Below, in pieces: positions 45,594 to 55,437 of a DNA stretch of 64,000 nt. The DNA lies in assembly GCA_030748775.1 (NCBI GenBank), contig JASMLH010000006.1:1-64000 (forward strand). The letters are read 5' to 3'. The notes below the pieces were generated by a model. It was not told the origin of the DNA, searched no databases, and saw only the letters and a program-made list of their open reading frames with translations. This DNA comes from Candidatus Thalassarchaeaceae archaeon. GTDB lineage: Archaea > Thermoplasmatota > Poseidoniia > Poseidoniales > Thalassarchaeaceae. Both the position numbers and the translations under genes were made by a program. Numbering within the stretch: position 1 is the first letter of the stretch; each line of letters opens with the position of its first letter.

Positions 45594-45764
45594 ATGCCCA
45601 TCGGTGGAGAGCAAATCATCGAGGAGCTGGGTGCTGCCATCGCTGATAGCGTCCCCGATGGAAAGGAGGGGGGCATTTGGAGAGTCATCCGTCTGTGCTT
45701 AGCCTACTTATTGCCCCTTATCCCGATAGGTTATCTGTTCCTGTGGATTGCAGGATACCTCTGA
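45594..45764 (+). CDS. Small single-TM protein, 56 aa, not in the ORF track
   Basis: Manual translation: MPIGGEQIIEELGAAIADSVPDGKEGGIWRVIRLCLAYLLPLIPIGYLFLWIAGYL*; 14 nt after the upstream stop. Confidence 0.5.
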   Translation: MPIGGEQIIEELGAAIADSVPDGKEGGIWRVIRLCLAYLLPLIPIGYLFLWIAGYL

Positions 45765-45795
45765 AATAGACCGTAGTACGCCCGCGCAACCAATA

Positions 45796-45880
45796 GCAGA
45801 GGTACCCGAGCGGTCAAAGGGGCTGGGATGAGGTCCCAGTGCGTAGTGCTTCGCAGGTTCGAATCCTGCCCTCTGCACCA
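45796..45880 (+). tRNA. tRNA-Leu (GAG), type II with long variable arm, CCA encoded
   Basis: GCAGAGGTACCCGAGCGGTCAAAGGGGCTGGGATGAGGTCCCAGTGCGTAGTGCTTCGCAGGTTCGAATCCTGCCCTCTGCACCA; anticodon arm CTGGG-ATGAGGT-CCCAG, T loop GGTTCGAATCC. Confidence 0.95.
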
Positions 45881-45896
45881 ATATTGGCAGCATCGG

Positions 45897-46493
45897 TTAG
45901 TGGAGGGCCACCCAAAGAGCCACTCCAAACAGTGAAGCGCCCATTACACGATTGAGGACAACAGCCGACTCTGGGGTACTGAAGGCCCTCCTCAAACGGT
46001 TCCCAAAAGAGGCCCAAATCATCACTGCAGGGAGGCCGAACACCAGGTTAAGGAGGACGAGGAGAGCCATTGCAAGCATTCCGCTACCGAATAGGCTCCC
46101 GAAGCTAGTCATCAGGACAAGGAAGTGTATCCAGGCCTTCCCATTCACCAGTTGTAGGGAGACCCCGGTCGGGAAGCCCAGCCTCTCTCTGCTCTGCTCC
46201 TCGTCGGAAAGAGGGGACGCGGTAGCGATTTTGAATGAGAGGAGCGCGATGTACGCTGCTCCGACTAGAGTAAGGGCGTCGAAAGCCTTCCTGTTCTCCT
46301 CGATGAACACGGTCGCTCCGCCCACGAACAATCCTAGCGATGACCAACCTACGGCCATTCCGGCGATCAGAGGCATTGTCCCTCTGAGGCCATGTTGGGA
46401 TCCATGGGCGGCGCATAGGACGTTGTTAGGCCCGGGTGAGAAGCACATCGGGACAATGAATGCAAGAGTGAGCAAGAGTAGCTCGGTATCCAC
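45897..46493 (-). CDS. LysE family translocator
   Basis: 'AFIVPMCFSPGPNNVLCAAHGSQHGLRGTMPLIAGMAVGW' and the typical 5-6 TM pattern. Confidence 0.88.
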   Translation of the reverse strand: MDTELLLLTLAFIVPMCFSPGPNNVLCAAHGSQHGLRGTMPLIAGMAVGWSSLGLFVGGATVFIEENRKAFDALTLVGAAYIALLSFKIATASPLSDEEQSRERLGFPTGVSLQLVNGKAWIHFLVLMTSFGSLFGSGMLAMALLVLLNLVFGLPAVMIWASFGNRLRRAFSTPESAVVLNRVMGASLFGVALWVALH

Positions 46494-46505
46494 GTTATAG
46501 CCTCC

Positions 46506-47699
46506 CTAGGCGGGTTGGCAGGCCTTGTTCAATGCCTGGTCGATATCGGACCACAGGTCCTCTACATCCTCTATCCCTACGCTCATCCTTACGAATCCTG
46601 GTACTATTCCTGCCTCTAGTCTGACCTCCTCGGGAACGAAAGAGTGGCTGGTATTGAAGGGGCATTCGACTAGGCTCTCGACTCCACCCAAGCTTGTGGC
46701 CTCGAATATCACCTCTAGTGCGCGCACGAATCTCAAAGCGGCATCGTCGCCACCGGAAACTGCGAATGAGAGCATCCCAGTTCCCCTTGGGACTATTCGC
46801 TTTGCAACCTCATAGTCAGCATAGCTGGGGAGTGACGGGTGGTTCACGCTTTCTATAGAATTGTGATTCTCTAGCCTACGCGCTAGTTCGGCTGCGTTCG
46901 AAGCATGTATCGGCATTCTAGCGTGAAGTGTCCGCATCCCCCTTTCCAGAAGGTAACACATTTGCGGATCTGCAGCCCCTCCGAATCTGGACTTGAAGTG
47001 GAATACCTCCTTGATCAGGTCCTCCCTGCCAACCACAATCCCGGCTGTCAGGTCAGTGTGCCCATTCAGGAACTTGGTCCCAGAGTTGATTACAAGGTCA
47101 AAGCCCATCGAAATCGGTCTGCATGCCCATGGAGTTGCGAATGTGTTGTCGACTACAGATACAAGGCCATGCTTCTTTGCCAGCGACACCATTTCCTCTA
47201 GGTCGCATACCTTCAGCACTGGATTGGTAATAGTCTCGACGTAGAGGACCTTGGTGTTCTCCTTTATCGCTGCCTCAAATGATGAGGGTTCTCGGATGTC
47301 GGCCATTGTGACCTCGATACCGTATCTTGGCAGTTCCGAAGTCATTAGTCCGTAGGTGCCTCCGTAGATGTCAGCTGACGTGACCACGTGGTCTCCCTGA
47401 GAGAGCAATGAAAGCAGCGTTGACGAAATTGCAGACATACCACTGGCGAACGTCTCCCCGTCCTCTGCACCCTCCAACGAGGCCACCTTTGCAGACACTG
47501 CCTCCGAGTTAATGCTGGAGTATCGGCTGTATAGCAGAGTATGCTGGCCCCCGGTCTCCATCCATTTGCGATACCTTTCATCAGTCAGTTGGTAAGTAGA
47601 AGTCGCAAAAATGGGAGTGGTTGCTGACCCCTCGATGTTATTGGTGCCCGACCATACTGCTCTGGTGTCGAAGGCCCTGTTGGAGAACTTGTCTGCCAT
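46506..47699 (-). CDS. Cys/Met metabolism PLP enzyme (O-succinylhomoserine sulfhydrylase / methionine gamma-lyase-like)
   Basis: 'YSRYSSINSEAVSAKVASLEGAEDGETFASGMSAISS', 'LYVETITNPVLKVCDLEEMV', 'DLVINSGTKFLNGHTDLTAGIVVG'. Confidence 0.92.
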   Translation of the reverse strand: MADKFSNRAFDTRAVWSGTNNIEGSATTPIFATSTYQLTDERYRKWMETGGQHTLLYSRYSSINSEAVSAKVASLEGAEDGETFASGMSAISSTLLSLLSQGDHVVTSADIYGGTYGLMTSELPRYGIEVTMADIREPSSFEAAIKENTKVLYVETITNPVLKVCDLEEMVSLAKKHGLVSVVDNTFATPWACRPISMGFDLVINSGTKFLNGHTDLTAGIVVGREDLIKEVFHFKSRFGGAADPQMCYLLERGMRTLHARMPIHASNAAELARRLENHNSIESVNHPSLPSYADYEVAKRIVPRGTGMLSFAVSGGDDAALRFVRALEVIFEATSLGGVESLVECPFNTSHSFVPEEVRLEAGIVPGFVRMSVGIEDVEDLWSDIDQALNKACQPA

Positions 47700-47732
47700 G
47701 GTCCCGGATTGGTGGGGTGGACATAACCGTAC

Positions 47733-48794
47733 TCATCCTAGGCCAATAGCAGACAAGACGGATTGCAAATTGGGGTTCACGACCGTCGATCTGGACTTAG
47801 CATTCTCAATCGCCACTCCCGGGTCCTTGAGCCCGTGTCCTGTGACTGTGACCACCACTGTGGAGTCCTTAGGAATGGCCCCCATGGAGTGGCTCTTGAC
47901 GATGCCTGCTATGCCTGCCGCGGAAGCTGGCTCGACGAATATTCCCTCTGTCCTAGCAAGCATCCTTTGGGCGTCTAGTATCTCTTCATCGCTTACGCAA
48001 TCGATTGTTCCAGAAGACTCCTCTGCAGCTCGGGCTGCTTCCTCCCAACTTGCTGGATTTCCGATTCTAATTGCTGTGGCAACGGTTTCTGGTGACTTCA
48101 CGACTTCTCCTCTTACTATTGGGGCTGCACCCTCTGCCTGCCATCCCATCATTCGAGGAAGCGAAGATGTGCGTCCTGCATCCCTATATTCGTTGTATCC
48201 CAACCAGTATGATGTGATGTTTCCAGCATTTCCCACGGGCAGGAAATGCATGTCTGGGGCCTCTCCAAAATCGTCGCATACTTCGAATGCCGCTGTCTTC
48301 TGTCCTTGGATCCTAAAGGGGTTTATGCTGTTCACTATCTCAATCTCTTCCCTCTCGCCAAGCCCCCTAACTAATTCCAGAGAATCGTCGAAATTTCCCC
48401 TAACCTCCAGGGTCTTGGCACCGTGAATCAGGGCCTGGGACATCTTTCCGTACGCTATCTTTCCTTCGGGAATAAGGACAACGCAGGTCATCCCAGCCCT
48501 GGCTGCATATGCTGCTGCAGATGCACTGGTGTTTCCGGTACTCGCACAGACGATAATTCTAGCACCTCTTTCGAGGGCCTTAGTTACTGCCAGTGTCATC
48601 CCTCTGTCCTTGAAAGAGGCAGTTGGATTCAGTCCTTCGAACTTGATGTAAACACGGAAGTCCCCTCCAAGGGCACTGACCAGGTTTGGAGCTTCTATTT
48701 GGGGGGTGTTTCCCTCTTTCAGCGAAACTATTGGAGTGTCGCTCTCAACAGGTAAGAATTCCCGGTAGCGACGAATAATGCCATGTCCGGTCAT
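47733..48794 (-). CDS. thrC: Threonine synthase
   Basis: From ATG 48794: MTGHGIIRRYREFLPVESDTPIVSLKEGNTPQIEAPNL...'FEGLNPTASFKDRGMTLAVTKALERGARIIVCASTGNTSASAAAYAARAG', 'PVGNAGNITSYWLGYNEY'. Confidence 0.94.
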   Translation of the reverse strand: MTGHGIIRRYREFLPVESDTPIVSLKEGNTPQIEAPNLVSALGGDFRVYIKFEGLNPTASFKDRGMTLAVTKALERGARIIVCASTGNTSASAAAYAARAGMTCVVLIPEGKIAYGKMSQALIHGAKTLEVRGNFDDSLELVRGLGEREEIEIVNSINPFRIQGQKTAAFEVCDDFGEAPDMHFLPVGNAGNITSYWLGYNEYRDAGRTSSLPRMMGWQAEGAAPIVRGEVVKSPETVATAIRIGNPASWEEAARAAEESSGTIDCVSDEEILDAQRMLARTEGIFVEPASAAGIAGIVKSHSMGAIPKDSTVVVTVTGHGLKDPGVAIENAKSRSTVVNPNLQSVLSAIGLG

Positions 48795-48859
48795 GGATGA
48801 GCCTGAGCGTGATACAACATGAACCTGACCGAATGACGAGATGTTATCGAGGGTCCCTG

Positions 48860-49531
48860 CTAGTCCGCAGAGCCAATCTTTCCTGCAGTTGCGAGGCAAA
48901 CTGCTACTACAGGTCCAATTGCAAACGCAAACAGAACCGTTCCGAATCCGAAAGTCCCCCCCAGCAAAACCCCAATTACTAGAACGGAAATCTCAATGGT
49001 TACCCTCACTCTTCCAATTGGGACGCCTGTTACCCTCTGGAGTCCGGTCATCCAACCATCTCTTGGGCCGGGTCCTAGGTTTGCTGTTAGGTACATAGAG
49101 CTGCCAATTCCAACGAGGATTATTCCTGAGGAAGCCATTAGAATAGAGCCGACAAAGCTCTCAGGCTGGGGCAATATTGGGACCATGATGTGGATCGTGA
49201 GGGCGATTATGATGGCATTCAGGATTGTTCCGATTCCGGGAATCTCCTTGATGGGTATCCATAGAAGCATTACTGCGACGCTGACGAGGAACGTAGCCTC
49301 TCCAATGGTCCAAATTTCGGCATAGATAGCTATGCCTTCTGCTAAGACTGTCCAAGGGGTATTTCCGATCCCAGCTGCAATCAGAAGTGAGTCGCCCAGA
49401 CCGAACAGAAATTCTCCGATCACCAGAATGGCCATAGTAGGCCACTTTGGCCTAATCGACATTGGTTCCGGGGAGCTCCACCAGACGGTGGGCACCTTCT
49501 TTGCCGGCCTCAGAAAATCCCATGTCCCCAT
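48860..49531 (-). CDS. YczE/YitT-like membrane protein
   Basis: 'YLTANLGPGPRDGWMTGLQRVTGVPIGRVRVTIEISVLVIGVLLGGTFGFGTVLFAFAIGPVV'. Confidence 0.82.
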   Translation of the reverse strand: MGTWDFLRPAKKVPTVWWSSPEPMSIRPKWPTMAILVIGEFLFGLGDSLLIAAGIGNTPWTVLAEGIAIYAEIWTIGEATFLVSVAVMLLWIPIKEIPGIGTILNAIIIALTIHIMVPILPQPESFVGSILMASSGIILVGIGSSMYLTANLGPGPRDGWMTGLQRVTGVPIGRVRVTIEISVLVIGVLLGGTFGFGTVLFAFAIGPVVAVCLATAGKIGSAD

Positions 49532-49549
49532 CGAGCAACGCTGGAGGAT

Positions 49550-49864
49550 TCAGCCTTCAACCCAACTGGTGTAATCAGTGCTAGAGTCGGCCTTCCATGC
49601 TATTATCTGGGGTGTATCATATGGGTGATTTTTCGAAACCATGCAGTTCAATTCTTGGACTTTCGACTTAGAGGTCTTCATCTGGACTCTCCACTCCTGC
49701 GATTCCTCTATCTGATCCTCCCACTTGTAGACTGATGTGACCAAATTCCTCTGAACACAGGCAGCCAAGCCAGATTCAACCAGTTCGAATGCCCATTGTC
49801 CGACAAGAGGCTCGGGCCAGTCACCGGGAAGAGTGGTCTGTACCACCCAGACATTCCCATCCAT
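49550..49864 (-). CDS. cutA: CutA divalent-cation tolerance protein
   Basis: 'FELVESGLAACVQRNLVTSVYKWEDQIEESQEWRVQMKTSKSKVQELNCMVSKNHPYDTPQIIAW'. Confidence 0.88.
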   Translation of the reverse strand: MDGNVWVVQTTLPGDWPEPLVGQWAFELVESGLAACVQRNLVTSVYKWEDQIEESQEWRVQMKTSKSKVQELNCMVSKNHPYDTPQIIAWKADSSTDYTSWVEG

Positions 49865-49907
49865 GTCTCTGCGTGAGGACTATCACGGATGAATCCCATG
49901 GCATAAT

Positions 49908-51305
49908 TTGAATGAGGGTGCGGGTATCGGCGAGGTGAATACGATGGAATCCTGGGAGAACCCTATCGAGACCGGGGAGGTTCCGGAAGACGGTTCAAGG
50001 TTTGACGTGATTGTGGTTGGTGGTGGGCCGTGTGGTTCTGCTGCAGCTGCATACCATTCGATGAATGGATGCAAGGTACTTCTGATTGAGAAGGAGGTTT
50101 GGCCGAGAGACAAGCCCTGTGGTGATGCAGTGGGTGGTAAGTCGCTCTCACACGTGAAGGAGCTGGGAGTAAAGAAGATGATAGAGGAGACTCCTCACTT
50201 CACTGTCGATTCTATCGTTTTCGGAAGCGCCAACGGTAACAGCGTCAGAGTAATGCTCCCTAAGGAAGAGCTCGAGAAGAAGATGGCTGGCTACTCGCTG
50301 CCCAGGGTTCAGTTTGACTACATGATGTTCAAGAGAGCGACGGAAATTGTAATTGGAGCCGGGGGCTCGGTGGTTCAGGGCTTTGCAGTAGGAGAAGTGC
50401 ACGATGACGATGGGAGAATTTCCGGAGTCTCAGGTAGCTTTGGGAAGAGAGGGTCGGGCAACCCTACTCTGCGCTTCTCGGGGGCTCTGACTATTGGTGC
50501 CGGTGGATACAGATGCCCAGTTGCTACAGCACTAGTGGAGAGGATTCACGGCGAGGCGATGAGAGACGATGACCACTACTGCGGTGCATACAGGGAGTAT
50601 TGGGAGGGAGTCGGTGGCTTCCAAGGCAGCGAGGGGCCAATAGAAATTCACTTCATAGATGAGGTGGTTCCGGGCTATTTCTGGTTGTTCCCGGTTCAAG
50701 AGGGCGTGGTTAACGTCGGAATAGGGATGGTTATCTCAGAGCAACGAAAGCAGAAGGGTGCTGACAAGTCCCTGAAGAAGAAGCAGAGATGGGTGATTGA
50801 AGAGCATCCGATATTCAAAGAGCGATTCAAGAACGCGAAGCTTGTACAAGGTTCACAGAAAGGATGGCAGCTTCCATTCGGTTCTCCAAGAAAGGATCCC
50901 GCGCCGGAGTTCCAACCGAGGAGATCCGCGGGGGCGGGGGTAATGTGCGTAGGCGACGCGGCTAGCTTGGTAGACCCTTTCACCGGGGAAGGAATAGGGA
51001 ACGGTCTCGTATCTGCCAAGATGTCCGCCAAGTACTTCGACAAGGAGGCTCATTCAGAGGGCTTCCCCGAGGAAGCCGCTATAGAGTACATGGAGGATCT
51101 CTGGAGCACACTTGGCAAGGAGCTTACTAACTCGCATAGACTGCAGAAGTTAGTGAAGTGGAAGAGAGTAATGAACTGGTTTGTCGGAAAGGCCTCGAAG
51201 AAGGAAGAGATGGCAGACATGATGACAGGAATGATAGCGGACAAGGAAGCACAGAAGGCTCTATGGAGCCCGTGGTTCCTGTTCAAGACGATAATTCTGC
51301 CCTGA
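49908..51305 (+). CDS. Geranylgeranyl reductase family (digeranylgeranylglycerophospholipid reductase-like)
   Basis: 'FDVIVVGGGPCGSAAAAYHSMNGCKVLLIEKEVWPRDKPCGDAV', 'GYFWLFPVQEGVVNVGIGM', 'GVMCVGDAASLVDPFTGEGIGNGLVS'. Confidence 0.93.
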   Translation: MNEGAGIGEVNTMESWENPIETGEVPEDGSRFDVIVVGGGPCGSAAAAYHSMNGCKVLLIEKEVWPRDKPCGDAVGGKSLSHVKELGVKKMIEETPHFTVDSIVFGSANGNSVRVMLPKEELEKKMAGYSLPRVQFDYMMFKRATEIVIGAGGSVVQGFAVGEVHDDDGRISGVSGSFGKRGSGNPTLRFSGALTIGAGGYRCPVATALVERIHGEAMRDDDHYCGAYREYWEGVGGFQGSEGPIEIHFIDEVVPGYFWLFPVQEGVVNVGIGMVISEQRKQKGADKSLKKKQRWVIEEHPIFKERFKNAKLVQGSQKGWQLPFGSPRKDPAPEFQPRRSAGAGVMCVGDAASLVDPFTGEGIGNGLVSAKMSAKYFDKEAHSEGFPEEAAIEYMEDLWSTLGKELTNSHRLQKLVKWKRVMNWFVGKASKKEEMADMMTGMIADKEAQKALWSPWFLFKTIILP

Positions 51306-51314
51306 GGTGAAAGC

Positions 51315-52103
51315 ATGGTGAAGGAAATCAATGAGTCACTCAATGGGATTGAGGCAATCTTTCTCGATCTAGACGGGACGATATACCTAGGAGACGAGCT
51401 GATCGAGGGTGCTATCGATTTCCTCAATCGCCTTGGAAGCAGAGGCATTGCACGCTTTTTCCTATCAAACAACTCAAGCAAGTCAGTTGCGCAATACCTG
51501 CATAAGCTCCATGGAATGGGAATTGATGCTAGCAAGGATGAGATTCTTCTATCTACACACGACCTGCTCGCATGGCTATCAAAGGAAGGTGTTAGCAAGA
51601 CCTACCTAGTAGGGACCGAGGGTATGAGGGAGATGCTTGAGGAGCGTGGTCTAGACACCGAATCAACCGACCCGGAGTTCGTAGTTCTCGGTTATGACAC
51701 GGAAGTAACCTACGAGAAGCTCGCGGTTGCCTCTGTCCACCTCCACAAGGGGGTGCCTATGGTGTCAAGCCATCCTGACATGGTATGCCCCTCCCCCGAA
51801 GGAGGTCTTCCGGATACTGGGGCCTACATGGCCCTATTCGAGGCCACCACAGGGGTCAGGCCTGTCCACGTTTGTGGAAAGCCAAACAAGGATATGATAC
51901 TACATAAGATCGAGGAAATGGGTCTTAGTCCCTCCAACTGCGCGATGGTGGGTGATCGCCTGTACACTGACATGGAGATGGCGGAGAGGGCTGGGGTAAA
52001 CGGCATTCTTGTCCTCTCCGGAGAGGCGACCAGGGAGGACCTAGTGGGAAGCGGCATGAGTCCGTCGCTTGTTGTTGATTCAGTCTCATCCCTAGCTACA
52101 TGA
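51315..52103 (+). CDS. HAD-IIA (NagD/phosphoglycolate phosphatase-like) hydrolase
   Basis: 'AIFLDLDGTIYLGDELIEGAIDFLNRL', 'FFLSNNSSKS', 'VCGKPNKDMILHKIEEMG', 'MVGDRLYTDMEMAERAGVNGILVLSGEAT'. Confidence 0.94.
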   Translation: MVKEINESLNGIEAIFLDLDGTIYLGDELIEGAIDFLNRLGSRGIARFFLSNNSSKSVAQYLHKLHGMGIDASKDEILLSTHDLLAWLSKEGVSKTYLVGTEGMREMLEERGLDTESTDPEFVVLGYDTEVTYEKLAVASVHLHKGVPMVSSHPDMVCPSPEGGLPDTGAYMALFEATTGVRPVHVCGKPNKDMILHKIEEMGLSPSNCAMVGDRLYTDMEMAERAGVNGILVLSGEATREDLVGSGMSPSLVVDSVSSLAT

Positions 52104-52138
52104 AAGTTCTCAACATTGCAATTGGAGAACTAGATATA

Positions 52139-52156
52139 CGCGCCTTTTCCGGCGCG
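52139..52156 (+). promoter_or_regulatory. Inverted repeat CGCGCC-TTTTCC-GGCGCG between a TATA-like GATATA and the RND gene start
   Basis: Read directly: tagatatacgcgccttttccggcgcgggtcgtgg. Confidence 0.4.
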
Positions 52157-52160
52157 GGTC

Positions 52161-54374
52161 GTGGAAAGGATGCTGTCAAGGGCCGGCAGGTCCGTTCATC
52201 GAAACAGGAGTCTGATAATCGCAGTCTCCCTCGCTTCCATTCTTTTCTCGGTCGTACTAATCTCCCAGGGTAATGAGTTCGAAGACGGTAATTCCCCTCC
52301 CACTTCCATCGAATCTGGGAGGGCCTTGGAACTGGTGAACGAAGAGTTGCCAATAGTCTCGACTAACAGCGTGAGCTACATTTTTACCCACGAATCTCTG
52401 GAATGGGACGAACCCGATTTCGAGCAAGAGGTAAGGGATTCTCTGAAGGGACTAGAGTCGGTTTCACTCGATGTACTAGAAATCAGTTTGGCTTATGACA
52501 ACCCAAATGACCCGTATCACCTTGCAAGACACGTTTCCATAGATGGACATAGAGTCGCCGCGTTCGTGAGTTTCAATGGGACCGAGGAGGAAATTTCCAA
52601 GGAGGTAGGGGCAATCAAGGAAGCCGTAGAAAGCAATGAGATGGAAATCCTGGTTTCTGGAAGCCTAATCATTGACTCGGACTTCGATAGAATGCTGAAG
52701 GAGGACCAAATCAGAGCGGAGATTATTGGCATCCCTCTATCTCTAATCATCCTCCTCTTCGTTTTCAGGACAGTAGTCGCCTCCCTGTTACCAATGGCAG
52801 TTGCAATGTGCATGTTCCCCCTAGCCACAGGATTGTCTTACTTCGTATCGAAGTGGTTCTCAATGACGGAGTACTCTGTCTCGATGATCACCCTGATAGG
52901 TCTAGCAGTCTCAATCGACTACAGTCTATTCATGGTTAGCAGGTTCAGAGAGGAGCTTAGGAAGGGGCAGGATGTGGAGGGGGCCCTAGCGACGATGATG
53001 GATACCGCAGGGAGAGCCATTCTTTTCTCGGGGGCCACAGTAGCGGTTGGCCTATGCACCCTCTTCTACTTCAGCGCCACGCACATGCCATCCATGGGGA
53101 TGGGCGCATTTCTAGCAGTATTCGGGGCATTGATTTACTCGTTGACGCTGCTTCCTGCATTGCTCTCCATTATCGGGCATGGGATAGACAGGCTGCCGGT
53201 GCCAATCCCAGGAGGGCGGGACGAAGGGAGGTTTTGGGAGGAGTTCTCTACAAGGGTCATGAAGAACCCCGTCGGCTGGCTAGTTCCTTCCATGGGATTT
53301 CTATTGCTACTAGGAGTTCCCTTCCTTCACGTCGAGTTGACGGCTGGTGGCCTTGACACGCTTCCTCCAGATCTTGAGTCACGACAGGCCTACGAGATAC
53401 TGGAGGAAGAGTTCCCTGCCTTCACGGCCTCGGTCGTACCGTTGGTGATAGTGTTCGAGGAGGGACAGGACCCGTTCTCGAAGTCTCTATCCACAGATAT
53501 TGCAGGGATGTGCGAGGGGGTGGCTACCGTGGAGGGAGTCATAGGAGTGGAACATCCGCTTTGCAATCCCTCGCTCTTCGACACTGATTTCGACCAATGG
53601 CCTGAGGGAATGCGTATGGAGTGGTTGACCACAGTCTCGGACTCTGTTGCGATGATTAACGTCCCGATTGAGTACCCAAGTGGGAGTGACGAAGCGGAGC
53701 AGCTGATTAAGGACGTGAGGATGTTCACCTCCTCAAACCAGGAGGAGGTCCTAGTGGGAAGCTGGACTTCTTACGAAGTCGACATGAAAGACCACCTGAG
53801 GGAGCGGATTCCAGTTGCGCTTGCCTTCGTTCTTCTTGTTACCATGGTTCTCGTGTGGTTCCAAGTTCACTCTGTTTTAGTTCCAATAAAGGCGGTTTTC
53901 ATGAACATACTCTCCATTTCGGCTTCCTTCGGACTAATCGTTGTTGTATTCCAGGACGGTTTCTTGGCGGGACCGCTGAACTTCACCCCCCAGCCCCTAG
54001 ATCTGATGGTCCCCCCCTTGGTCTTCGGAATCGCCTTCGGTCTTTCAATGGACTACGAAGTACTCATGCTCTCCAGAATTCACGAGTCGTGGCTCGAGAC
54101 GGGTGACAACACGCGAGCGGTGTCGGAGGGCCTGCAAGCCTCCGGGAGGCTGATCACGGGAGCTGCTGCAATTATGATTGCAGTCTTCTCTGGATTCATC
54201 TTCGCTGATGTGATGATAATCAAATCCATCGGGTTTGCCTTGGCTGTGGCGGTGTTCGTCGACGCTACTATTGTCAGGGCAATAGTTGTTCCATCGGCGA
54301 TGCGTCTCATGGGACGGGCAAACTGGTGGTCGCCTAGTTTCTCTGGTGCCCGTAAAGACAAAGGCGACGCGTAG
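52161..54374 (+). CDS. RND/MMPL superfamily transporter
   Basis: 737 aa, two-fold repeat of ectodomain plus TM blocks; 'VSIDYSLFMVSRFREELRKG' and 'GLSMDYEVLMLSRIHESW' (MMPL motifs). Start may be ATG 52170. Confidence 0.93.
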   Translation: MERMLSRAGRSVHRNRSLIIAVSLASILFSVVLISQGNEFEDGNSPPTSIESGRALELVNEELPIVSTNSVSYIFTHESLEWDEPDFEQEVRDSLKGLESVSLDVLEISLAYDNPNDPYHLARHVSIDGHRVAAFVSFNGTEEEISKEVGAIKEAVESNEMEILVSGSLIIDSDFDRMLKEDQIRAEIIGIPLSLIILLFVFRTVVASLLPMAVAMCMFPLATGLSYFVSKWFSMTEYSVSMITLIGLAVSIDYSLFMVSRFREELRKGQDVEGALATMMDTAGRAILFSGATVAVGLCTLFYFSATHMPSMGMGAFLAVFGALIYSLTLLPALLSIIGHGIDRLPVPIPGGRDEGRFWEEFSTRVMKNPVGWLVPSMGFLLLLGVPFLHVELTAGGLDTLPPDLESRQAYEILEEEFPAFTASVVPLVIVFEEGQDPFSKSLSTDIAGMCEGVATVEGVIGVEHPLCNPSLFDTDFDQWPEGMRMEWLTTVSDSVAMINVPIEYPSGSDEAEQLIKDVRMFTSSNQEEVLVGSWTSYEVDMKDHLRERIPVALAFVLLVTMVLVWFQVHSVLVPIKAVFMNILSISASFGLIVVVFQDGFLAGPLNFTPQPLDLMVPPLVFGIAFGLSMDYEVLMLSRIHESWLETGDNTRAVSEGLQASGRLITGAAAIMIAVFSGFIFADVMIIKSIGFALAVAVFVDATIVRAIVVPSAMRLMGRANWWSPSFSGARKDKGDA

Positions 54375-54380
54375 GGAACG

Positions 54381-55433
54381 ATGTTCATGCCCGAGGGCCA
54401 CGATGCTGGTGGACTAGTCGTTGTCACTGGTGCCAGTGGATATATCGGAAGCCACATAGTTGCCAATTTGCTGGCTAGGGGCAGAGAGGTAAGGGCAACA
54501 GTTCGAGACTCGTCAGATCCGGAGAGAGTTGATCATCTAAGAGCCATGCCAATTGGGGATGGCGGGAGCCTAGAAATAGTTGAGATGGACCTTCTTGACT
54601 CTGAATCGGTAAATAGGGCGATTTCAGGCTGCAGAGAGGTGATTCATACTGCGGCGGTTGTAGTCCTAAATGCGAAGAACCCTCAGGAGAAAATAGTCGA
54701 CCCAAGCGTAATCGGGACGAGGAATGTGCTTGGGGCAATTGATTCTGCCGGGTCGGTGGAATGCCTGGTTCATACTTCATCAACTGCCGCAATCAGACCG
54801 CAAAATTGGGTAGACGGCCAGGTGCTAACGACAGAAACATGGGCAGACGACTCCAACATCGATAACAACCCGTACGGCCTAGCGAAGTTCAGTGCGGAGA
54901 GGCTGGTCAGGGAGTGGCACGATTCCAAGGGCAATGGGGCGCCAAGGATGGTTACCATCAACCCCTGTGTAGTGCTTGGGCCCCCTCTTTCCAGAAGGCA
55001 CCTTAGAGGGAGTCCGTCATTCGTAATGACCCTGCTAAACAGGGAGATTCCATTCGTTGTGCCGATGCATATCAGCATAGTGGATGTCCGAGATGTGGCT
55101 GAGGCGCATGTTAGGGCTCTGACTCAGGGAAGGGAAGCAGGTAGGTACCTCGTAGTCTCAGGGCAAATGTGGTTCAGAGATGTCGCCCGGGCCGTGAAGG
55201 CAGCTAACCCAGAGCTCAAGATTCCCACTAAACAAGTTCCTTACCTTCTTTCACTGGTGGTCTCAATTTTCCACCCCAAAATCAGCCTCTCGTGGGCCAG
55301 AATGCATCTTGGGAAGAGGCTATTTTGGGATGCGTCGCCCGCTGAGAGAGACCTTGGTATGGAATGGAGAAGCCCCAAGGAGTCCCTGCTCGACACCGTA
55401 CCACCTGTACTGGAGAACGGTTGGATGAGATGA
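54381..55433 (+). CDS. NAD(P)-dependent epimerase / dihydroflavonol-reductase-like SDR
   Basis: 'VVVTGASGYIGSHIVANLLARGREVRATVRD', 'HTSSTAAIRPQN', 'NPYGLAKFSAERLVREW'. Confidence 0.93.
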   Translation: MFMPEGHDAGGLVVVTGASGYIGSHIVANLLARGREVRATVRDSSDPERVDHLRAMPIGDGGSLEIVEMDLLDSESVNRAISGCREVIHTAAVVVLNAKNPQEKIVDPSVIGTRNVLGAIDSAGSVECLVHTSSTAAIRPQNWVDGQVLTTETWADDSNIDNNPYGLAKFSAERLVREWHDSKGNGAPRMVTINPCVVLGPPLSRRHLRGSPSFVMTLLNREIPFVVPMHISIVDVRDVAEAHVRALTQGREAGRYLVVSGQMWFRDVARAVKAANPELKIPTKQVPYLLSLVVSIFHPKISLSWARMHLGKRLFWDASPAERDLGMEWRSPKESLLDTVPPVLENGWMR

Positions 55434-55437
55434 TTCA

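Noticed and set aside
45708-46017. ORFs such as 45708..45893 (-) 'GFEPAKHYALGPHPSPFDRSGT...' and 45731..45928 (-)
   Set aside because: They are translations across the tRNA-Leu gene; this peptide pattern is a known spurious-ORF signature.
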